Assembly (NCBI RefSeq): GCF_031157375.1
Contig: NZ_JAVIFV010000001.1
Coordinates: 372,001-436,000, forward strand
Source of the DNA: Sphingosinicella sp. LHD-64
GTDB taxonomy: Bacteria > Pseudomonadota > Alphaproteobacteria > Sphingomonadales > Sphingomonadaceae
Reading direction: 5' to 3'
DNA: 64,000 bases
Positions 50,659-58,619 of this stretch are shown one piece after another (the first letter of the stretch is position 1; each line of letters opens with the position of its first letter). The notes below the pieces were generated by a model that saw only the letters and a program-made list of their open reading frames with translations, had not been told where the DNA came from and searched no databases. Position numbers and translations under genes: made by a program.

Positions 50659-52866
50659 GTGACGACGCTTCGAACGATCTGCCGGACCGCTTTGCCACTG
50701 CTGCTGAGCCTGCCCTGCGCCGCGCTGGCGCAGACACCGGTCGCGCCCGCGGACCAGGCACCGGACCAGGTGGCCTTCAGCGCCGATCAGCTCGCCTATG
50801 ACGAGAATACCGAGATCGTGACCGCGACCGGCGAGGTCCGGATGACCCGCGAGGGCTACAACCTGCGCGCCGACACGTTGAACTGGAACCGGATCACGGG
50901 CGAGGTGCGGGCCGAGGGGAACGTGCGCGTCGTCAGCCCGGCGGGCGACGTCGCCTATGGCGACAGCGTCCAGCTTCAGGACACGCTGCGCGACGGCGTG
51001 ATCCAGAACCTGCTGCTCGTCCTCGCCGATGGCGGGCGCCTCGCCGCGATCGAGGCGCGGCGGGACAATGGCGTCACCACCTTGAACCAGGCCGCCTACA
51101 CGCCCTGTTCGGTGGTGGACGAGAATGGCTGCCCCAAGGCGCCGACCTGGCAGATCACGGCGGTGCGCGTCGTCCACGATCCGGTCCGGCACCGGATCAG
51201 CTATCGCGGCGCGACCCTCAACCTGTTCGGCCGCCCGATCATCGGCCTGCCCGGCCTGTCACATCCGGACGGAAGCGACGGGGCCGGCGGCAGCGGCGTG
51301 CTCGTCCCCGAGCTGCGCTACGACCGGATCAACGGCTTCGAGATCGCCGTCCCCTATTATCTCCGGCTGGCGGAGAACCGCGATCTCACCCTGACGCCCC
51401 ATGTCTATACCGATGTGGCGCCGATGCTGGAGGCGGAATATCGCCAGCTGACGGCGCGCGGCGCCTTCCAGATCCGCGGCTATGCGACCTACAGCCGCAG
51501 GGTCGGCGTGAACGAGGAGCCGCTGCCCGGCGCGGACCGGGCCTTCCGCGGCTATATCGAGGGCAATGGCCGCTGGCAGCTGACGCCCGAATGGAGCGTC
51601 ACCGCGTCGGGTCGCTACGTCACCGACCGCACGTTCCTGCGCCGCTACGACATCTCCCGCGACGACCGGTTGCGATCGGTGATCGAAGTGGAGCGGATCG
51701 GCGCCGACAGCTATATCTCGATCGCCGGCTGGGCCTTCCAGGGGTTGCGTGTCACCGATGTCGAGGGGCAGCAGCCGATCGTGCTTCCCGCCATCGACGC
51801 CCGCTTTCGGCTCGACGACCCCTGGCTGGGCGGCACCTTCAACCTGCAGGCCAACAGTCTCGCGATCCTGCGCACCGAGGGCCAGGACACCCAGCGCGCC
51901 TTCGCCAGCGCCCAGTGGGACCGGCGGATGATCACGCCCTGGGGACAGGAGCTGGTGCTGACCGCCTTCGCCCGCGGCGACGTCTATCACGCCAGCGATA
52001 CGTTGCTCACCCAGCCGCTCTACCGCGGCACCGAAGGCTGGAGCGGACGGGTCATCGGCGCGCTCGCGGCGGACATCAAATGGCCGTTCATCGGCGAGTT
52101 CCTGGGCGGGACCCAGCGCCTCACGCCGCGCGTCCAGTTCGTCGCCGCGCCGGTTTCCGACAATCTCGATATCCCCAACGAGGACGCCCGCGCGATCGAG
52201 CTCGAGGATTCGAACCTGTTCGCCCTCAACCGCTTCCCCGGCTACGACCGCTGGGAGGACGGCGCGCGCGTCACCTATGGCGCCGACTGGGCGTTCGATC
52301 TGCCCGGCATCCGGGTCCGCACCAATGTCGGCCAGAGCTATCGCCTCAGCACCCGCGAGGCGATCCTGCCGCCCGGCACGGGGCTGTCGGGCCGCTTCTC
52401 CGATATCGTCGGGCGCACATCGATCCAGGTCGGCCGGCGGCTCAGCTTCACGCACCGCTTCCGGCTCGACAAGGACAGTTTCGCGGTGCGTCGCAACGAG
52501 ATCGACGCGACGGTGGGCGGCCGCCAGACCTATGCGACGATCGGCTATCTGCGCCTCAACCGCAACGTCGATCCGTCGATCGAGGACCTGCGCGACCGCG
52601 AGGAGGTCCGCGTCGGCGGCCGCGTCGCCTTCGCCCGCTACTGGTCGATCTTCGGCTCGGCGGTCGTCGACCTGACGGACCGGCGCGAGGACCCGCTGTC
52701 GCAATCCGATGGCTTCGATCCGATCCGGCATCGCATCGGCATCCTCTATGACGACGAGTGCCTGGAGCTCGGTGTGACCTGGCGGCGCGACTACGAAACC
52801 ACCGGCGATGCACGCCGCGGCAACACCTTCCTCATCCGGGTGGCGCTCAAGAACTTAGGGCGCTAG
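50659..52866 (+). CDS. lptD: LPS-assembly outer-membrane protein LptD
   Basis: The start is GTG 50659 with GGGGA close upstream; 735 residues. A signal peptide (TALPLLLSLPCAALAQ) is followed by an LptA-like OstA domain (FSADQLAYDENTEIVTATGEVRMTREGYNLRADTL...) and a long C-terminal beta-barrel. It inserts lipopolysaccharide into the outer leaflet together with LptE. It starts the typical lptD-surA-pdxA-rsmA operon. Length is normal for alphaproteobacteria. Confidence 0.95.
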   Translation: MTTLRTICRTALPLLLSLPCAALAQTPVAPADQAPDQVAFSADQLAYDENTEIVTATGEVRMTREGYNLRADTLNWNRITGEVRAEGNVRVVSPAGDVAYGDSVQLQDTLRDGVIQNLLLVLADGGRLAAIEARRDNGVTTLNQAAYTPCSVVDENGCPKAPTWQITAVRVVHDPVRHRISYRGATLNLFGRPIIGLPGLSHPDGSDGAGGSGVLVPELRYDRINGFEIAVPYYLRLAENRDLTLTPHVYTDVAPMLEAEYRQLTARGAFQIRGYATYSRRVGVNEEPLPGADRAFRGYIEGNGRWQLTPEWSVTASGRYVTDRTFLRRYDISRDDRLRSVIEVERIGADSYISIAGWAFQGLRVTDVEGQQPIVLPAIDARFRLDDPWLGGTFNLQANSLAILRTEGQDTQRAFASAQWDRRMITPWGQELVLTAFARGDVYHASDTLLTQPLYRGTEGWSGRVIGALAADIKWPFIGEFLGGTQRLTPRVQFVAAPVSDNLDIPNEDARAIELEDSNLFALNRFPGYDRWEDGARVTYGADWAFDLPGIRVRTNVGQSYRLSTREAILPPGTGLSGRFSDIVGRTSIQVGRRLSFTHRFRLDKDSFAVRRNEIDATVGGRQTYATIGYLRLNRNVDPSIEDLRDREEVRVGGRVAFARYWSIFGSAVVDLTDRREDPLSQSDGFDPIRHRIGILYDDECLELGVTWRRDYETTGDARRGNTFLIRVALKNLGR

Positions 52867-52935
52867 GAAGGGCGCGCTAAGCTGCGGTTCAGCATGTTTC
52901 GGGCACGTTCGGGGCCTGCATCCATTGGAGGAATG

Positions 52936-54276
52936 ATGAAGCTCGGTTGGTTTTCAAGGGCGGCGGTCGCATTGGCGGCGTCCTTGCTTTCGGTGTTCGC
53001 GGCCGCGCAGACCCAGCCGGAGGCCCAGACCGAGGGCACCGGCAACCTCAACATCCCGATCGACGTCCGCTTCGTCGGCAACACCCAGCCGGGTGTGCGC
53101 AAGGCCACCGCGATCGTGAACGGCTATGTCATCACCGAGAGCGACATCGATCACCGGCTGGCCCTGATCGTGGCCTCAAACCGCATCGAGCTTCCGCCCG
53201 AGGAACTGCAGCGTGTGCGCGCCCAGGTGCTGCGCAACCTGATTGACGAGACGCTGCAGATCCAGGCTGCGACGCAGCAGGAAATCTCGGTCTCCGACAA
53301 TGACGTGAACCAATATTACTCCCGCTTCGCGCAGGGCTCGAACCGCACCGCCGAGGAGATGTCCGCCTATCTGCGCTCGATCGGCTCGTCGGACGAATCG
53401 TTGAAGCGCCAGATCCGCGGCGAACTGTCCTGGCAGCGGGTGCAGCGGCGCCAGATCGAGCCGTTCGTGACCGTCGGCGACGAGGAGGTCCAGGCGGTCA
53501 TCGACCGGCTCAACGCGTCGCGCGGCACCTCCGAATTCCATGTCGCGGAAATCTATCTCTCCGCCACGCCCGAAACCGCGACCGAGGCGCGTGCCAATGC
53601 GACACGCATCGTCCAACAGGTCCGGGCCGGCGCCTCCTTCGCCGCCTATGCCCGCCAGTTCTCCGAGGCGACGACCGCGGCTGTCGGCGGCGATCTCGGC
53701 TGGGTGCGCGGCGAGCAGCTTCCCCAGGAACTGTCCGCGGTCGTTCAGGAGATGCCGGTCGGCGCGATCAGCGACCCGATCCAGGTGTCCGGTGGCTATT
53801 CGGTCGTCGCGCTGGTCGACAAGCGCCAGATCCTGGTCGCCGACCCGCGCGACGCCGTGCTGAGCCTCATGCAGATGTCGATCGCCATGCCGGCTGGCAC
53901 GAGCGCTGACCAGGCCCAGGGCCGCGCCCAGCAGCTTGCCCAGGCCACCCAGTCGATGGGCGGCTGCGGCAATGCGGCGCAAACGGCGCAGACGATCGGT
54001 GCCGAGCTCATCTCCAACGATCAGGTGCGGGTCCGCGAGCTGCCGCCGGCGCTGCAGCAGACCCTGCTCAATCTCAGCATCGGTCAGGCCTCGCCGCCGT
54101 TCGGCTCTGCGGAGCGGATCAGCGTTCTCGTGCTGTGCGGTCGCGATGATCCGCAGCAGGCTAGCGGGCCGAGCTTCGACCAGGTCTATGCCCAGCTCAA
54201 CGAGGAACGCGTCAGCCGCCGCGCGCAACGCTACCTGCGCGACCTGCGGCGCGACGCAGTCGTCGACTATCGCTGA
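52936..54276 (+). CDS. surA: Periplasmic chaperone/peptidyl-prolyl isomerase SurA
   Basis: The start is ATG 52936 with GGAGG four bases upstream (ATG 52933 also possible); 446 residues. A signal peptide (FSRAAVALAASLLSVFAAAQ), then a SurA N-terminal domain (IVNGYVITESDIDHRLALIVASN...) and one recognisable parvulin domain (EFHVAEIYLSA...ATTAAVGGDLGWVRGEQLPQEL). The second parvulin-like region is degenerate. It escorts outer-membrane proteins, including LptD encoded just upstream. Confidence 0.93.
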   Translation: MKLGWFSRAAVALAASLLSVFAAAQTQPEAQTEGTGNLNIPIDVRFVGNTQPGVRKATAIVNGYVITESDIDHRLALIVASNRIELPPEELQRVRAQVLRNLIDETLQIQAATQQEISVSDNDVNQYYSRFAQGSNRTAEEMSAYLRSIGSSDESLKRQIRGELSWQRVQRRQIEPFVTVGDEEVQAVIDRLNASRGTSEFHVAEIYLSATPETATEARANATRIVQQVRAGASFAAYARQFSEATTAAVGGDLGWVRGEQLPQELSAVVQEMPVGAISDPIQVSGGYSVVALVDKRQILVADPRDAVLSLMQMSIAMPAGTSADQAQGRAQQLAQATQSMGGCGNAAQTAQTIGAELISNDQVRVRELPPALQQTLLNLSIGQASPPFGSAERISVLVLCGRDDPQQASGPSFDQVYAQLNEERVSRRAQRYLRDLRRDAVVDYR

Positions 54277-54277
54277 G

Positions 54278-55267
54278 ATGCCCGCCGCCCCGCTCGCCGT
54301 TTCGCTGGGAGACCCGGCCGGCATCGGCGCGGAGGTGATCGCCAAGAGCTGGGAGCGCCGCGTCGAGGCTGCGCTGCCGTCCTTTTTCGCGGTCGGCGAT
54401 GTCGGTGCGATCGAGGCCGTGTGGAGCGGCCCGGTCTCGGTCATTGCCGAGCCGAGCGAAGCGCTTGGCCTCTTCGACAACAGCCTCCCTGTCATCCGCG
54501 TCGCCGATTCGACGGTGCCGCCCGGCAGCCTCGATCTGATCGGCGCGCGCAATTCGCTCGATGCGCTGGAGCTGGCAGTCGGGTTGACCCGCTCCGGCGC
54601 CGCCTCCGGCCTCGTCACCGGGCCGGTCTCCAAGGCGCGGCTCTATGCGGTCGGTTTTGTCCACCCGGGCCAGACCGAATTTGTTGCCGAGCGCTGCGGT
54701 GTTTCCAGCGAGCTGGTGGCGATGATGCTTGCCGGCCCGACGCTGCGCGTCGTCCCGGTCACCACCCATATCCCCCTTGCCGACGTCCCGCACGCGCTGT
54801 CGGTCGACCGCATCGTGGCCAAGGGCCGCGCGGCCGCCCGCGGCCTCCAGCGCCAGTTCGGCATCGAATCCCCGCGCATCGCGGTGGCAGGGCTCAATCC
54901 CCATGCCGGCGAGAACGGCGCGCTCGGCCGCGAGGAAATCGACCTGATCATGCCTGCGATCGATCGGCTGCGCGGGGAAGGCTATGACGTCACCGGCCCG
55001 CATCCGCCCGACGTCATGTTCCATAACCATTGCCGTCGCAGCTACGATCTCGCGCTCTGCATGTATCACGATCAAGCGCTGATCCCCTTGAAGACGCTGC
55101 ATTTCGACGAGGGGATCAACGTCACGCTCGGCCTGCCGATCGTGCGCACGTCGCCCGATCACGGGACCGCGTTCGACATCGCGGGCAAGAATCTGGCCGA
55201 TCCCGGCGCGATGATCGCCGCCATCCGTGCCGCAGGGGAGTGCGCCCGGCGCCTGGCGGCGGCGTGA
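54278..55267 (+). CDS. pdxA: 4-hydroxythreonine-4-phosphate dehydrogenase
   Basis: The start is ATG 54278, one base after the surA stop; 329 residues. Motifs LAVSLGDPAGIGAEV, VTGPVSKARL, the metal His in TTHIPLADVP and the CMYHDQALIPLKTLHF block are intact. It oxidises 4-phosphohydroxy-threonine in pyridoxal phosphate synthesis. The surA-pdxA-rsmA order is classical. Confidence 0.96.
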   Translation: MPAAPLAVSLGDPAGIGAEVIAKSWERRVEAALPSFFAVGDVGAIEAVWSGPVSVIAEPSEALGLFDNSLPVIRVADSTVPPGSLDLIGARNSLDALELAVGLTRSGAASGLVTGPVSKARLYAVGFVHPGQTEFVAERCGVSSELVAMMLAGPTLRVVPVTTHIPLADVPHALSVDRIVAKGRAAARGLQRQFGIESPRIAVAGLNPHAGENGALGREEIDLIMPAIDRLRGEGYDVTGPHPPDVMFHNHCRRSYDLALCMYHDQALIPLKTLHFDEGINVTLGLPIVRTSPDHGTAFDIAGKNLADPGAMIAAIRAAGECARRLAAA

Positions 55268-55299
55268 CGTCGCTCGCATGCAACTGAGGTTTCGGGCCG

Positions 55300-55318
55300 A
55301 TTGCTCCCCCGGAGCAAT
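55300..55318 (+). promoter_or_regulatory. 8-bp perfect hairpin between pdxA and rsmA
   Basis: ATTGCTCC-CCC-GGAGCAAT folds into a perfect 8-bp stem with a 3-base loop. It stands just before a second perfect hairpin that contains the rsmA start. It may be an attenuator, protein-binding site or transcript processing site; there is no U-tract for a plain terminator. Confidence 0.6.
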
Positions 55319-55320
55319 CT

Positions 55321-55343
55321 GCGTCATGCTGGGAGCATGACGC
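55321..55343 (+). promoter_or_regulatory. 10-bp perfect hairpin enclosing the rsmA start codon
   Basis: GCGTCATGCT (55321-55330) and AGCATGACGC (55334-55343) are exact complements around loop GGG. The rsmA ATG (55337-55339) lies in the 3' arm, and the only ribosome-site candidate, GGGAG (55331-55335), spans loop and stem. Initiation at rsmA should therefore be blocked unless the hairpin opens. Confidence 0.7.
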
Positions 55344-56176
55344 ACCCGGAACCTCTGTTGCATCTGCCACCGCTGCGCGAAGTCATCGCCGCGCACGGGC
55401 TCAGCGCCTCCAAGGCGCTCGGCCAGAACTTCATCCTCGACGAGCAGTTGCTCGGCCGGATCGCCAAGGTCCCGGGATCCCTCAAGGGCGAGCGCGTCTA
55501 TGAAGTCGGCCCCGGGCCGGGCGGTTTAACCCGCGCGCTGCTCCGCGCCGGTGCGGAGGTCGTCGCGGTCGAGCGCGATCGCCGCTGTCTCGTCCCGCTT
55601 GGCGCGCTGTGCGAAGCCTCGGGCGGCAGACTCCGCGTCATCGAGGGCGATGCGCTGGAGATCGACGAAGCGACGAGGATCGGCCCGGCCCATATCGTCG
55701 CCAACCTCCCCTACAATGTCGGCACCGCCTTGTTGGTACGCTGGCTCGGCGGCGAGGCCTGGCCGCCCTGGTGGCGGTCGCTGACGCTGATGTTCCAGCT
55801 CGAAGTGGCCGAGCGGATCGTCGCTGCGCCGAACAGCGGCGCCTATGGCCGGCTCGCCGTGCTCGCGCAGTGGCGGAGCGCGGCACGGATCGCAATGAAG
55901 GTCCACCGCTCGGCCTTCGTGCCGCCGCCCAAGGTCATGTCGGCGGTGGTCCACATCACCCCTGCCCCGGCGCCGGACGGAGTCGCGCCCGCGATGATGG
56001 AACGGCTCACCGCCGCCGCCTTCGGCCAACGCCGCAAGATGCTGCGACGCTCCCTGCAGCCCGTCCCCGGCGCGCTCGACGCGCTGGCCCGGCTGGGAAT
56101 CGATTCCGCGCGGCGTGCGGAAACGCTGGCCGTTTCCGACTTCATCGCGATCGCCCGTCTGCTGGGCTCCGCTTAG
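55337..56176 (+). CDS. rsmA: 16S rRNA dimethyladenosine transferase
   Basis: The start is ATG 55337 (MTHPEPLLHLPPLREVIAAHGLSASKALGQNF); 279 residues. S-adenosylmethionine motif YEVGPGPGGLTRALL, the catalytic NLPYNVG and GQNFILD are present. It dimethylates two adjacent adenosines near the 3' end of 16S rRNA (helix 45), the KsgA function. Start codon choice is fixed by a preceding stop in the other frame and by homology, but the site lies in a hairpin. Confidence 0.95.
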   Translation: MTHPEPLLHLPPLREVIAAHGLSASKALGQNFILDEQLLGRIAKVPGSLKGERVYEVGPGPGGLTRALLRAGAEVVAVERDRRCLVPLGALCEASGGRLRVIEGDALEIDEATRIGPAHIVANLPYNVGTALLVRWLGGEAWPPWWRSLTLMFQLEVAERIVAAPNSGAYGRLAVLAQWRSAARIAMKVHRSAFVPPPKVMSAVVHITPAPAPDGVAPAMMERLTAAAFGQRRKMLRRSLQPVPGALDALARLGIDSARRAETLAVSDFIAIARLLGSA

Positions 56177-58530
56177 GCGGCGGTCAGGATGCGTACCCCG
56201 AACACCGGGCCGCAGCGATCGCGGTCCGTCGTCGGCTTGAAGCGGATGGTGACCTGCGTCTTGCCCTGAGTCAGCGCCGGCGGGATCGGATAATCCACCT
56301 CGAAGAACTCACCCGGCCGTTCGCCATTCAGGCGCTGTGTCGCAATCTTGGTGCCGTCGACCAGGATGTCGAACAGCTTGTTCCGCTCCTCGCCCCAATA
56401 GGCCGCCCTGAGCACCAGCGGACCGGACCGGACCCGCGCACGGAATTCGAAATAGCCATGGTTGCGGGCATCGCGCCCGTGCCGGCCGCGATAGGTGACC
56501 GGATAGCTGTTGTCCGCGGTGAGACCGTGATCGCGTTCGGGCTGCATCTCGCCGAGATGGACCTCGTCCACCGTGCGGGCGGCGATCGCCTGGCGCTCCC
56601 GTTCGGCGGCGGCGAGCGCCGCCTGCTCGCGGGTCCAGCCGGCCTCGTCGAAGGCGCGGAAATAGACCGCGGTACGCCGCTGCCATTGGGCGAAGAACGG
56701 GGCGAACGCCATGTCGCCGGGACGGCCGATGCCGTTGGTGCGGAACCGCCCCTGCGCCGCGTCGACCGGCGTGAAGCCGCCGACGATGTCGGCGGCGACC
56801 AGCGCCGGCGGCAGCCCCTCATAAGGCCGGTCGGTCGGCCCCAGGTCGGCGGCGAGCACGACCGGACCGTGCAGCAGCGCGATAGTGGAAGGATCGTCCA
56901 CCGTCGCCTCGCTGCGCAGCCGCATCGGCAGGTCGAGCATGATCCGGTCGCCGACCCGCCAGCGGCGGCGCAGGACGAAATAGCCGCCGCTCGGCTCGGC
57001 CTGCTGCGCCTCGCCGTTCACCGCGACGCGGGCGCCGTCGCACCAGCCGGGCACACGGAGCGCGACGGCGAAGCGCGACGGCCCCGCCAGCGTCTCGATC
57101 GTGAAATTGACCTGCTCGCCGAACGGATAGGCCGTCTCCATCCGCACGCCGGCGCGCTGGCGCGCCCAGGTCGCGGTCGACGGGATGTAGAGATTGGCGA
57201 TCAGCGTATCGCCACTCTCCCACCAGACCGACTCGCCATGCTTGGCATGGCTCTCCATGCCGCTGCCGACGCAGCACCAGAAGCTATCGAACGGCTCGGA
57301 GAAGGTCCGGTGCGTGCCCGACATCAGCGGAACCATGTAGGCGAACATGCCCGTCGCCGGGTCCTGATGCGCCAGGATGTGGTTGAGGTGGGCACGCTCG
57401 TAATAGTCGAACAGCCGCGCCTCCGGCCGCCACGCATAGAGATGCCGGGTGAGCTTCAGCATGTTGTAGCTGTTGCAGCTCTCGCAGGTCTGCTCGGTGA
57501 TGTGCCGGGAGACAGTGCGCGCGGCCGTGAAATATTCACGATCGGCATTGCCGCCGATCACATAGGTGTAGTCGCGCACCACCGTTTCCCAGAAGAAACG
57601 GGCGGCCGCCTCATGGCGCGGGTCGCGGGTGATCTCGTGCAGCCGGGCGAGCCCGATCAGCTTGGGGATCTGGGTGTTGGCGTGGATCCAGGGGAGGACG
57701 TCGCGCCCTTCCGTCAGTGGGTCGAGGATGCGGCGATGGCGAAACCGCTCGGCGAGCCGCAGCCAGCGCGGATCGCCGGTGCGCGCATGGAGCTCGGCGA
57801 AGCTCTCGTTGATCCCGCCATGCTCGCAGTCGAGCACGAGCTGGACCTGTTCGTCGCTCAAGGCCGCGAAGACGCGGTCGATATAGCCGGCGAGGCCCAG
57901 CGCCACGTCCCGCGCTTGCCGGTTATCGCAATGACTCTCGGCATCGAACAACCCGGCGAAGGTCTTGTGCCAGTTGTAGAAAGGCACCCAGCAGCCGTTG
58001 AGGTCGAAGCCCAGCGAACGGATGTCGCCGCGCATCAGCTCGGGAAAGAGCGCCTTGCCGTCCTCGATCACGCCGTCCGGGCGGCGGCGGGTGAAGCCGG
58101 CGACATAGCCGTCGCCATGCGCCGCCTGGCATGCGGCGAGCTCGCCGACGATATAGTCGACCCGCCGGCGGCATTCCGCATCGCCGGTCTGGGCGTGCAT
58201 CAGCGACAGCGCGGTCAGATAATGGCCGAGCGTATGGCCGGCGATCGTGTCACCTTCCCACCCGCCATAGCGCTCGCCCCTGGGCTCGAGGCCGGCGCTT
58301 GTCCGGAAATTGTGGAGCAGCCGGTCCGGCTCGAGCCGATGCAGATAGGCGCGATTCGCCTCGACCGCATCCAGATAGACCGACGGCAGCAGCCGGACCG
58401 AGTCGAGCGGCAGCGGAGCGGCCGAATCGAAGGCACCGCGCGTGTGCGCCTGGGCCCTGAGGGCGTGCGGAACGAACGCGGCGAGCGCGGCGCCGGCGAG
58501 GAGCTGACGGCGGTTGAAGTGGAAGCCCAT
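56173..58530 (-). CDS. GH127-type beta-L-arabinofuranosidase, Tat-exported
   Basis: This 785-residue protein has a twin-arginine leader (FNRRQLLAGAALAAF). The alpha/alpha-barrel is followed by beta domains; Cys-rich zinc-site elements CESCNSYNMLK and FWCCVGSGMESHAKHGES match GH127 (DUF1680), where Zn-bound cysteines include the nucleophile. Studied members remove beta-L-arabinofuranose from hydroxyproline-linked arabino-oligosaccharides of plant extensins. It ends in a 4-base overlap with rsmA, and is divergent from a DUF885 gene that may share control. Confidence 0.88.
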   Translation of the reverse strand: MGFHFNRRQLLAGAALAAFVPHALRAQAHTRGAFDSAAPLPLDSVRLLPSVYLDAVEANRAYLHRLEPDRLLHNFRTSAGLEPRGERYGGWEGDTIAGHTLGHYLTALSLMHAQTGDAECRRRVDYIVGELAACQAAHGDGYVAGFTRRRPDGVIEDGKALFPELMRGDIRSLGFDLNGCWVPFYNWHKTFAGLFDAESHCDNRQARDVALGLAGYIDRVFAALSDEQVQLVLDCEHGGINESFAELHARTGDPRWLRLAERFRHRRILDPLTEGRDVLPWIHANTQIPKLIGLARLHEITRDPRHEAAARFFWETVVRDYTYVIGGNADREYFTAARTVSRHITEQTCESCNSYNMLKLTRHLYAWRPEARLFDYYERAHLNHILAHQDPATGMFAYMVPLMSGTHRTFSEPFDSFWCCVGSGMESHAKHGESVWWESGDTLIANLYIPSTATWARQRAGVRMETAYPFGEQVNFTIETLAGPSRFAVALRVPGWCDGARVAVNGEAQQAEPSGGYFVLRRRWRVGDRIMLDLPMRLRSEATVDDPSTIALLHGPVVLAADLGPTDRPYEGLPPALVAADIVGGFTPVDAAQGRFRTNGIGRPGDMAFAPFFAQWQRRTAVYFRAFDEAGWTREQAALAAAERERQAIAARTVDEVHLGEMQPERDHGLTADNSYPVTYRGRHGRDARNHGYFEFRARVRSGPLVLRAAYWGEERNKLFDILVDGTKIATQRLNGERPGEFFEVDYPIPPALTQGKTQVTIRFKPTTDRDRCGPVFGVRILTAA

Positions 58531-58565
58531 GAATGCGATGCCTCCGTTGACGGGTTGCCTCGATA

Positions 58566-58578
58566 GTATACGATATAC
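58566..58578. promoter_or_regulatory. GTATA-CGA-TATAC inverted repeat between GH127 and DUF885 genes
   Basis: GTATACGATATAC has 5-base perfect arms and embeds a GTATAC core, which resembles operators of GntR/FadR-type regulators. It lies 36 bases before the GH127 ATG and 42 before the DUF885 ATG, so one site could control both. This is a pattern-based inference; no regulator is adjacent. Confidence 0.4.
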
Positions 58579-58619
58579 GGTGATCTGTCCCGATCGAATT
58601 TGCCAAGGGGAATTTCCGG

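Noticed and set aside
55609-58566. Plus-strand open frame of 985 codons opposite the GH127 gene
   Set aside because: It is a mirror frame of a well-supported glycosidase and the rsmA 3' part, with low-complexity composition and no homology-like motif.
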